This document shows, one piece after another, positions 37,401 through 44,253 of a DNA stretch of 64,000 bases. How positions within the stretch are numbered: the first letter of the stretch is position 1; every line of letters starts with the position of its first letter. Made by a program: the position numbers and the translations under genes. A model generated the notes under the pieces. It did not search any database. It was not told where the DNA came from and saw only the letters and a list, made by a program, of their open reading frames with translations. Source of the stretch: Cyclobacteriaceae bacterium (lineage in GTDB: Bacteria > Bacteroidota > Bacteroidia > Cytophagales > Cyclobacteriaceae); NCBI GenBank assembly GCA_020832305.1, contig JAFIEV010000022.1:1-64000 (forward strand), read 5' to 3'.

Positions 37401-38135
37401 GTGAATAATCTGGTGAAAATCGGCAATTTCAATCACGATTTTATGATGTCGTTTCAACCTACCTTCAGATATAAATCTATAAGCCTTTATGCAAATATAG
37501 ACTGGAGACAGGGGGGTGAGTTTTACAGCAATACCATGATGTTTTTAGGCAATAATGGAATGTTGGACGAGACCATCTCCGGAGTGCCCTATGATCCCAA
37601 TATCCCTATTGAACAGCAAATCAAAGCCAATCCCGAGCTTTATTTTGGCAAATGGCTGGGGGGACGTAATGCAGAATTTGGAGGATTCCCATGGACCGGG
37701 CCCGCGGCAGACATAAGAGTGCAGGATGCCAGTTTTAATGTAGGCGTACGCGAAAGTCGTGATGCCAACGGAAATGTGGTATATATTGAAAACCTCGGAG
37801 GAGCAACTACCCGTTGGCTAGATCCTTTCAATGCATATCGCTTTGCCCACAGGCCTTTTCCTGACCGAAATTTATACAGTGCTACTTATGTGAAGCTAAG
37901 GGAAATAGCCATAACGTATCATTTGCCCAAGAGCTTCTTGAGTAAAATGAATGTAATGAATGCCTCATTATCTGTGGTGGGCAATAACCTTTTCATATGG
38001 ACTGCCGCCAACAATGGTGTAGACCCAGAGCGTGCATTCAGACAAGCGGGTAACCGTTGGATTCAGGGAATTGAATATTATAATGTAATGCCCTGGACCG
38101 GTTCTTTAGGTTTAAAATTAAATGTTGACTTTTAA
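34449..38135 (+). CDS. SusC/RagA-family TonB-dependent transporter with STN domain
   Basis: A 1228-residue outer-membrane transporter. After the signal region comes an STN domain at about 50-118 (IKLSVALELLKDHYKADILF), a carboxypeptidase-like sandwich at about 158-235 (GVTVMIKGTAMGTTTDFSGD), a plug (GVQISQMDGAAGSSVNIIIR, FVIDGVPV and GVILITTKSG), and a long barrel ending in WTGSLGLKLNVDF. It pairs with the SusD gene 12 bases downstream and with FecR/sigma upstream, so uptake and induction are coupled. The sequence is only distantly similar to the region-1 SusC by eye, implying a different glycan. Confidence 0.95.
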   Translation: MTKNLLLVALWVMVMFPVHNSRSDVYIDPDQAIPVSENIQDQTKNHLPGERIKLSVALELLKDHYKADILFADRLVGKAVVDQQTIDFNQNLENNLQLLLSPHDLSYIKQKGGSYLIVSKNKPIVGKTGVASDDSTLSSLAGMTEFPGAYLASLDKLKKNDGRLVKGKVTSAIDGAELPGVTVMIKGTAMGTTTDFSGDYTLQVSDDNAVLVFSYIGYTSQEVMVGNQSIVNIQLQESVKTLQEAVVTALGIKRDKQSLGYSVGRVDGADLTETPQPNLLNAMAGKVAGVQISQMDGAAGSSVNIIIRGANSLNNDNQPLFVIDGVPVANKLNNGFAGADMGNPISDINPNDIESISVLKGPSAAALYGARAGNGVILITTKSGLQGRKGIGVSFNSAVVMDFPFRYVPVQNKFASGKSGAHAYEEGENESWGPRLDVGEEWLQWNSDGQPTPLVSYPNRFKDFFQTGYTNTNNVAIGGDYDQGSFRLSIGNMTNTGIIPNTDFSRLTIGLNTNYNITKKLRATANVTITESGSDNRPLIDGSRTSPVRSLYETGAQIDIRELRQYWVPGSEGILQRKYKEKQNNPYFVVHENPTGFKRDRTVSKLQLDYDITNDLAFMVRHTRDAYEELQEAKIAYDNFDQIRGGYNVRNNFFKENNLDMILSYKKVFNENWNINTMVGVNRMEQKYRHIDNKAGQLVVPGLFTIANGAPGTVLYESHQFWKVLYGAYGSVSTGYKNMLYLDVTARNDWSSTLPVENRSYFYPSVSFSAIISEMVTMPGWVDNFKFRAGSAQVGNDVAPYSLVPTFNTALDWGSAKSMFMGGLLRNASLKPEISTSTEAGFDISLFKNRLGIEGTYYVVGNRNQVLPIDLPIESGASSKLINAGLVQSRGIEIGMFTTPVIAGDFRWDMNINFTRNRTRIKELADGITFFNFTSYQGAELRTYVGGDIGDIYMRPMLTVKDTESPYFGYPVLTGSGLYQTDNDVNNLVKIGNFNHDFMMSFQPTFRYKSISLYANIDWRQGGEFYSNTMMFLGNNGMLDETISGVPYDPNIPIEQQIKANPELYFGKWLGGRNAEFGGFPWTGPAADIRVQDASFNVGVRESRDANGNVVYIENLGGATTRWLDPFNAYRFAHRPFPDRNLYSATYVKLREIAITYHLPKSFLSKMNVMNASLSVVGNNLFIWTAANNGVDPERAFRQAGNRWIQGIEYYNVMPWTGSLGLKLNVDF

Positions 38136-38147
38136 TTTCATAAAGAG

Positions 38148-39824
38148 ATGAAATATAATTATAAAGCTATTTTAATTCTTGTCTTATCGGCAGCAATGTT
38201 CGCCTGTGAAGACCTGACGGAGGTAAATAAAAACCCCAACAGCCCGGAGGAGATTTCTTCGAACTACATCCTTACCTATGTGTTGTCAAACACAGCGAGA
38301 ACCTACCATAACCTCGGATTTGAAAATTCTAAAATTGCCGGCGCAATGCAGTATGTTCAAAGAGGTACTAATGAAGGCGCCATTGTTGTTAACTTCTACG
38401 GCTGGGAACATGAATCCTGGAATTCTTATTTTGATATTCTTAGAAACAACCAGATAATTTATGAAAATGCAGTAAGAGATAATAATAATTTTTTTAAAGC
38501 CGTAGCGCTCACACTGAGGTCTTTTCACTTTGGATTAATGACAGATTTGCATGGTGACATTCCATACAACGAATCACTTAAAGCAGATGCCGACATATTC
38601 TTTCCAAAATACGACAAACAAATAGATGTCTACAAAGGCATAATTGAAGATCTGAAACAAGCCAATCAATTATTGGCCAACCTCGATTTGTCAAAAGATG
38701 GCATTAACAGTATTTCTGATATCATGTACAACGGAGATCCTGTAAAATGGAGAAAATTTGCAAATGCCCTCAGAATGCGTTACAGCATGCGATTGTTAAA
38801 TAAAAGCCAGGAAATGTCTTCTGTTGGTATTAATGTACAACAGGAATTTTCTGATGCTGCCTCCTTTACTTTTACAGGTATTGGTGACGATGCAAGGGTT
38901 AATTTTTTAGGTACAGACAGAAACAATTCAGCTCCGGGTGGACCACTAAACAGCCCAAACCCAAACCTGCTTTTAAAACCCGCTCAAACACTGGTTGATA
39001 AACTCCTCGAAATTAATGACCCACGCTTACACAGATGGGTAATGCCGGTACAGTACAAATGGGATACTGAGGTTGCCGTTGAGACCAATATTGAGGTTAC
39101 CAACCTATTCGGAGAGAAATATACCGTTAGATACCGGCCGGCTGCTCCAGATGCCAATGTAAATACCAATCTGTATGTTGGATTGCCCATCGGACTACCC
39201 ATAGTTGAAGCGATGTCATACAATAAAGGTAATGATGAAGCCGTCTATCACCCGGAGAGAAGTCCTTATATTTCTTTCGTACATGAAAGATACAGAAAGA
39301 ATCAGGATCCTTTGGTCAGCATGAACCTGATTACCTATACTGAGGTAAAATTTCTCATGGCAGAAGCAGCACATATCGGTGGCTTTGCCCTTGCAGATCC
39401 TGAAATGCATTACAAGGAGGCCATAAGGTCCAGTATGCAAAAATATGCTATACCTGCTTCCATCGGAACCTACAATTTTGAGAACTACTACAATCAAACT
39501 GCTGTAAATTATGGAAGCGCCCCAGACAAACATCAGCGGATTATGGAGCAAAAGTGGATTTCATCGTGGCAAAGTGTTCAGTCATGGTTCGACTGGCGGC
39601 GAACTGGCTATCCAAACTTACGACCAGGGCCGGTCACACAGTTTGGAGATGCTATTCCTGTAAGATACATGTATCCTGCGCCGAATCTTGATCCAAAGTA
39701 TCTTGCAAATTATCAAAATGCACTTAATTCTTTGAATGTGAGCAATTTTATGCCATCAGGTCAAAGCAAAGACCATCCCTATGCAATGATGTGGTTGATT
39801 CAAAATACAGGCAAACCCTGGTAG
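38148..39824 (+). CDS. SusD-like glycan-binding lipoprotein
   Basis: A 558-residue outer-membrane lipoprotein (lipobox ending FAC, Cys20) of the SusD-like group in which EVNKNPNSPEEI follows the lipidated cysteine. Helical-repeat segments such as VALTLRSFHFGLMTDLHGDI and WRKFANALRMRYSMRLLN, and the end region IMEQKWISSWQSVQSWFDWR, fit this group. It caps the transporter directly upstream. A strong terminator follows 39 bases later, so the enzymes beyond are separately transcribed. Confidence 0.92.
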   Translation: MKYNYKAILILVLSAAMFACEDLTEVNKNPNSPEEISSNYILTYVLSNTARTYHNLGFENSKIAGAMQYVQRGTNEGAIVVNFYGWEHESWNSYFDILRNNQIIYENAVRDNNNFFKAVALTLRSFHFGLMTDLHGDIPYNESLKADADIFFPKYDKQIDVYKGIIEDLKQANQLLANLDLSKDGINSISDIMYNGDPVKWRKFANALRMRYSMRLLNKSQEMSSVGINVQQEFSDAASFTFTGIGDDARVNFLGTDRNNSAPGGPLNSPNPNLLLKPAQTLVDKLLEINDPRLHRWVMPVQYKWDTEVAVETNIEVTNLFGEKYTVRYRPAAPDANVNTNLYVGLPIGLPIVEAMSYNKGNDEAVYHPERSPYISFVHERYRKNQDPLVSMNLITYTEVKFLMAEAAHIGGFALADPEMHYKEAIRSSMQKYAIPASIGTYNFENYYNQTAVNYGSAPDKHQRIMEQKWISSWQSVQSWFDWRRTGYPNLRPGPVTQFGDAIPVRYMYPAPNLDPKYLANYQNALNSLNVSNFMPSGQSKDHPYAMMWLIQNTGKPW

Positions 39825-39862
39825 ATAATAAATTACTGTTTATCAATCCCTATAATAACAGT

Positions 39863-39910
39863 AAGAAGGCTGGCCAATCTGGTCAGCCTTCTTTGTTGTC
39901 TTTTGTTTTT
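39863..39910 (+). terminator. Intrinsic terminator after second susD
   Basis: A ten-base stem, AAGAAGGCTG paired with CAGCCTTCTT, around an 11-base loop is followed by a T-rich tract (TGTTGTCTTTTGTTTTT). Confidence 0.88.
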
Positions 39911-40071
39911 AATCCTGATTTACAATTACCAATTTCATTTGAGTGCAGATAAAATCTATATAATCCGGTAATTATCAGTTCATGCCAAACCAATACATGT
40001 TTTTGGGGTTGATATTAAGGACCTGCTGTAAAAGTATGCGTCTGTATTTCAAATTCAGGATATTAAAATAA

Positions 40072-40114
40072 AATAAACCAACAAGCCAGGCAATTTTCAG
40101 CGCACCCTAATTAT
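40072..40114. repeat. 43-base dispersed intergenic motif, copy 2
   Basis: It begins AATAAACCAACAAGCCAGGC and matches 22259-22301 in the same orientation. It lies just upstream of the DUF481-like gene. Confidence 0.5.
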
Positions 40115-40189
40115 GTGCAGTCTGTTGGGCCGGGAAATACATTGAAACCCAGAATATTTTTTAAAATGCATAGCTGTATTTTTACTTTT

Positions 40190-40993
40190 ATGAAAACCCA
40201 TTTCAGACAACTTATCATTGTAATGGTCTTGCTGCTTTCAATGTCTGAGGCCAGGGGACAGATTCTCAATATAGAGCGAATGCGGCTAAAAAAAGATACG
40301 GCCAAGGCCTTGCTGATAAAGGGCACAGCCGGATTTAACATCTTTAACCGAAGTGCGGCAGCAGATGATCCTGTAAACCTGATTGGTCACAATCTGTTAA
40401 TCAATGCAGCCTACATACCAGGTAAACATAGTTATATTTTTATCGGCCGGTCAGATTATTTGAAGATCAACGATTCTCCTTTTTTAAATTTTGGTTTTTT
40501 ACATGGCAGGGTGAATTTTTTGCGTGATGAAAAATTTAATTATGAAGTATTTGTTCAATATTCCTATGATAACTTCAGGGGTCTCGACCCAAGGATGATT
40601 GTTGGTGGCAGTGTGAGACACAGGCTTATTCAATCAAAAACCTCAGATCTGATTCTGGGCATTGGTGGGTTTTATGAAAATGAACTGTGGGAACACCCCC
40701 TTGAAGAAAACAATGTGCGGGTGCAGTTTTTAAAATCTTCTAATTACATATCCTTCCGCACCACCTTAAGTGAATATGTTGATCTCAATATGGTGCATTA
40801 TTATCAGGTGGGATACGACAGGGGCTTAGAGCAATTCAGGCATAGAATCAACAGCAACATCAATTTTAATACAAAAATCACCGATCGTTTTTCGCTAAAT
40901 AATGCCTTTGAAATGTCATATGAAGACAAACCCATTGTACCTGTTACTAAATTTATCTTTTCTTTTAATCTGGGGATGTCACTTGATTTATAA
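40190..40993 (+). CDS. DUF481-like outer-membrane beta-barrel protein
   Basis: I choose ATG 40190 (267 residues), which begins MKTHFRQLIIV and gives a signal peptide ending EARGQ; the longer frame opens with GTG at 40115. The mature protein alternates short hydrophobic strands (LLINAAYIPGKHSYIFIGRS, FGFLHGRVNFL and FEVFVQYSYDNFRG-like NYEVFVQYSYDNF) and ends in FIFSFNLGMSLDL, as expected for a small barrel inserted by BamA. This looks like the DUF481 group. It may form a pore or scaffold in the outer membrane; no enzyme motif is seen. It is downstream of the PUL terminator and may be independent of it. Confidence 0.75.
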   Translation: MKTHFRQLIIVMVLLLSMSEARGQILNIERMRLKKDTAKALLIKGTAGFNIFNRSAAADDPVNLIGHNLLINAAYIPGKHSYIFIGRSDYLKINDSPFLNFGFLHGRVNFLRDEKFNYEVFVQYSYDNFRGLDPRMIVGGSVRHRLIQSKTSDLILGIGGFYENELWEHPLEENNVRVQFLKSSNYISFRTTLSEYVDLNMVHYYQVGYDRGLEQFRHRINSNINFNTKITDRFSLNNAFEMSYEDKPIVPVTKFIFSFNLGMSLDL

Positions 40994-41242
40994 AACCTTC
41001 AATCAAATAACTGCTCCAGTTAACTTTTGCGTAAAAGGCATTTTTAGTGGAAAAATTATCAAAGAAATTATAATCTGTTTTTTTAAAAGAATGTTTTTTA
41101 TATTTACAAGGTAAAGTGATCCTGTAAACCAAGGATAAATTAGGGGACATGCCAAAAAGTACTGGTATTCGGATGCTTTCAGCAAACCCTGATTCCGTTC
41201 TGGTCAAAAGGAATACGATTACTGAAACCTAACCACACACCA

Positions 41243-43099
41243 ATGAAATATCTCCGCTTGCCGGGGTTTAGGATTTATCCTATGCCTCTGTGGGTATTTA
41301 TGCTTTGCATAATCCTCGCCGATGATCTTATAGCCGATCCTTCTTTTCGATTGCCATTGATGGTGGAGTATATTGTTTTACGTCCGGCGCGCTGGGAAGA
41401 TGGCCGTTCAAACCTGGAAGTGGAGGAAAAGAGAAACCATGGTGGTCTTGTTTTTATTTATTACACCAATGTGTCTGATCAGGCAGTTTCTTTGAGTGAA
41501 TGGTATTTGAATGACAGGGAAAGTGGCCAGTACCGACTGGCTGGAGATATTGCCTGGGACCGGAGGTATAATACGGTTGTACAACCGGGGGAAACCAGTG
41601 TACTTGAGATCTGTGGAGTTTCAGAAGATTTTTCTCCGGGAAGACCTGTAATCTTTTCACAACTTAACAGAAGTAATCGCAATGTTACCTATCACGAATC
41701 AGTTTTTCAGAAAGAACAAGTGCATATAAGTTCCATCATTTTTGAAAGTGATCTTAAACAACTTACGGTTCATCTGCAAAACCATACCGATAGACGGGTT
41801 GATATTCAGGATATTATATTTTCCGGAAAGAGGGTTGAAAACTTATGGGTAAGTTCAGAAATTATTGAACCTGGAGGACATGTAGTGGCTAAAGTTGGTT
41901 TGACAAAAGCCTACAGCCACGGAGATCTGGCTATTATTCAATGTAACCTTTCCTTTGAAGACTCATTTTTCTCCATTTACAGTCATCGTAATGCGTATGG
42001 AGATTTTTTCCCCAATGGCACATGGGGTTTACATAAACTTCAATTTGCAGATGCCAGGCGTCATCACCTTGATACCTTTGTAACAGGTTTGGCCAGTGAG
42101 GATGACTTTTTTACCAAAGATTATAGAACTACTGGTTTCAAAGCGATGCCGTATACCGGAATGCTTCCTGATATTGATATGCTGCGCGAATTGGAAAGCC
42201 ATGAGGCCGTAGCCGGATGGCATATACATGATGAACGGGAGCGTATGTATCATCCGCAGAGGATTATGGCTGTTTCTGAAATGACTAAAAAATATTCCGT
42301 TAATAAGCCAACCTTCATCACTTTGTGCCGAAACATGAAATTTTTTGAATATGCTTATCTAGCAGATATTCCTTGTCAGGCGCATTATTCTTTAACAGCT
42401 GCATCAGAGACCAGTCTGACAGATCCTTTAGGCACCCGACTTGAGGAGTCAGCTTATTATACCCGTGATCTGAAGTACGCATCGGCGCCTAGACCTTTTT
42501 GGGTTTGGTCCCAGGGTTTGCATCTTTGGGATGAAGGGTCAAAGAAAAAAGTACCAACGCCTGAAGAATTGGGAGCACAATTTTATTATAACCTGGGAAG
42601 GGGTGCAAAAGGCAATTTGTGGTTTGCTTTTCACGAAGAGGCGGGGAATATGTATCCTGAAACTAAAAAAGCGCTTCAAATATATAGCAGGGTAGTCAGT
42701 ACACTAAAAGAAGATCTCCTGATTGCAGACCCTTTACATGGTGATCAGAAAAGTCCTGAACACCTGGATGTTGCTCCTCTTATTTCCCCGGACAAAACCA
42801 TTTTGTTTTTATCCAATAACCAATATCATATTACCGATAGTGCATGTCTGTGGACACCACTGCGAAATATTGACATTGAAGTTCAATTACCCGCCTGGTT
42901 TAAAGCGACCAATGCCTATGAATTTAATCCAGAAACAGGATTTCAAATGTTAAAATGGCGTCAAAGCAAAAATACCCTTCATCTACATTTCAAAACCATT
43001 GATATGGGAGCTGTAGTCGTTGTGCTCACTGACAGAAAACAAAAAGAAATTTTGATTGAGAAATTTCACCAGGCACTGGCAAGGGAGCAAGTACAGTAA
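41243..43099 (+). CDS. Large secreted protein of unknown family, possible glycoside hydrolase
   Basis: A 618-residue protein with a hydrophobic N-terminus (about residues 12-30) consistent with export. The first 250 residues look like two beta-sandwich modules (HGGLVFIYYTNVSDQAVSLS and VHLQNHTDRRVDIQDIIFSG). The middle, about 270-500, reads like a TIM barrel: AMPYTGMLPDIDML, HEAVAGWHIHDERE, KPTFITLCR, YLADIPCQAHYS, PFWVWSQG and KGNLWFAFHEEAG. The final part returns to beta structure. Conserved-looking Asp/Glu in HIHDERE and FHEEAG could be catalytic. I cannot assign a family. It lies downstream of the second PUL and converges with the NlpC gene four bases away. Confidence 0.72.
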   Translation: MKYLRLPGFRIYPMPLWVFMLCIILADDLIADPSFRLPLMVEYIVLRPARWEDGRSNLEVEEKRNHGGLVFIYYTNVSDQAVSLSEWYLNDRESGQYRLAGDIAWDRRYNTVVQPGETSVLEICGVSEDFSPGRPVIFSQLNRSNRNVTYHESVFQKEQVHISSIIFESDLKQLTVHLQNHTDRRVDIQDIIFSGKRVENLWVSSEIIEPGGHVVAKVGLTKAYSHGDLAIIQCNLSFEDSFFSIYSHRNAYGDFFPNGTWGLHKLQFADARRHHLDTFVTGLASEDDFFTKDYRTTGFKAMPYTGMLPDIDMLRELESHEAVAGWHIHDERERMYHPQRIMAVSEMTKKYSVNKPTFITLCRNMKFFEYAYLADIPCQAHYSLTAASETSLTDPLGTRLEESAYYTRDLKYASAPRPFWVWSQGLHLWDEGSKKKVPTPEELGAQFYYNLGRGAKGNLWFAFHEEAGNMYPETKKALQIYSRVVSTLKEDLLIADPLHGDQKSPEHLDVAPLISPDKTILFLSNNQYHITDSACLWTPLRNIDIEVQLPAWFKATNAYEFNPETGFQMLKWRQSKNTLHLHFKTIDMGAVVVVLTDRKQKEILIEKFHQALAREQVQ

Positions 43100-43103
43100 G
43101 GAT

Positions 43104-43682
43104 TTAATGCTCCGGAACGTCATCAATTTTAGCCAGTTGAGCCTCGAAATGGGATAACCTACGGCTGGTTACATATCTTCGCTGATAGTAATCCTGTTGA
43201 CGCAACCAGTCGAGTTTGAGGCCCTGGCGGGTACTATGGATCATCTGTACATCGGTAGAATCCTGAGATACTTCTACAACAATGGCTACATGGCCTATTT
43301 GCGTACTGTTGAGGTTTCTTCCCTTAAAAAACAATAGGTCTCCCCGTTTTACTGAGTCCAACGGTACCGGCGCGCCAATTGCTACCTGCGAACGGCTTGA
43401 CGGGGGCAGCTCTATGCCAAATTTTTTGTATACATAATAGACAAAGCCTGAACAATCAAAGCCTTTTTCAGTACGGCCTCCATATCGGTAGGGTGTGCCT
43501 ATATATTTCATAGAATACTTTATCAGGGTATCTATGGGTACTATTGTGTTTCCAAATCCGCTGATATAACCGTTTTCAATTAAATTGCCGGAAAGCTGAA
43601 AAGCCTGTCCCAGAAAAACTTCACGTTGCGCTGAAACTTGTAAACTTATTAAAAGCAAAAAGAACCCAAGTGTTCCTTTCAT
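43104..43682 (-). CDS. NlpC/P60-family cell-wall peptidase
   Basis: A 192-residue secreted cysteine peptidase that cuts peptidoglycan stem peptides, typically at the D-Glu to diaminopimelate bond. A signal peptide ends at about residue 18 (VSAQ). The catalytic Cys77 lies in GFDCSGFV, His131 in GHVAIV, and a third polar residue, His149, in MIHST. YIGTPYRYGG precedes the cysteine as in all family members. It is transcribed from its own well-formed promoter at 43732-43760 and converges with the unknown 618-residue gene. Confidence 0.93.
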   Translation of the reverse strand: MKGTLGFFLLLISLQVSAQREVFLGQAFQLSGNLIENGYISGFGNTIVPIDTLIKYSMKYIGTPYRYGGRTEKGFDCSGFVYYVYKKFGIELPPSSRSQVAIGAPVPLDSVKRGDLLFFKGRNLNSTQIGHVAIVVEVSQDSTDVQMIHSTRQGLKLDWLRQQDYYQRRYVTSRRLSHFEAQLAKIDDVPEH

Positions 43683-43731
43683 ATAATATTGAATATTAGG
43701 TGGGGCAAAAGATTACTTGCAATATTTTGAG

Positions 43732-43760
43732 CAAAAATAGTACCATTTCGCCATAATCAA
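43732..43760 (-). promoter_or_regulatory. Promoter of the NlpC/P60 gene
   Basis: On the minus strand TTG (43758-43760) is followed after 18 bases by TATTTTTG (43732-43739), an exact TAnnTTTG. The ATG lies about 50 bases downstream. Confidence 0.6.
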
Positions 43761-44082
43761 TGCAAATCAGAATACATTTTTCTGCACCGTTCAAAACAAT
43801 GCGCCATATATGACATAAATTTACTTTTTGTGCTGGCGTCAGATCTTCCTATTCCACCTTTTTTTATTCAAACAGTACTTATTATAATAAGTTGATCAAA
43901 CTTATCCAACATGTTTTTTCTCAGACAGATACCGGAATCTGAAGGATTCCCATTTCTAAAGAAGATAGTTCGCCACGTAAAAAACGACCCTGACAGGTTC
44001 TTAGCCTGTGGTTTTTCCTGAACTTAGTCAGAAAGACTATAGTCATTAAAAATCACGAGCGTATTGCACTTGTCCGGGAAAA

Positions 44083-44240
44083 GTTGTTGGAGAAAACTCC
44101 AACAACAGGCAAAGCTATAATCCACCACCTTTCAGATCGCATCACAGTGCCATAAAGTACCAATGCACTGCGTTTTTTGAGGACTAACTCTCGGTACGCT
44201 ATCTTATCAGTATTTCGCCTACGGCCTCAACCCTCGAGCT
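44083..44240. repeat. Dispersed intergenic hairpin element, copy 3
   Basis: It begins with a perfect ten-base-stem hairpin GTTGTTGGAG-AAAA-CTCCAACAAC (44083-44106), which corresponds to the start of copies 1 and 2. It continues with CAATGCACTGCGTTTT and TTTCGCCTACGGCCTCAAC, shared with copy 2. The terminal CTTGTTGG hairpin is absent. Confidence 0.65.
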
Positions 44241-44253
44241 TCCAACCGTCATT

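Larger units (their letters stand above)
39825..40189. other. Intergenic region after the second susCD pair
   Basis: It contains the susD terminator near its left end and the second copy of the 43-base dispersed motif at 40072-40114. No gene is seen; the GTG-started extension of the following frame (40115) lacks support. Confidence 0.5.
43683..44253. other. Intergenic region with promoter and repeat
   Basis: No gene is present. The left end carries the NlpC gene promoter. The right end carries copy 3 of the dispersed hairpin element (44083-44240), which sits directly after the 3' end of the acetylesterase gene. A small hairpin ACAGG...CCTGT lies near 43991-44008. Confidence 0.55.
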
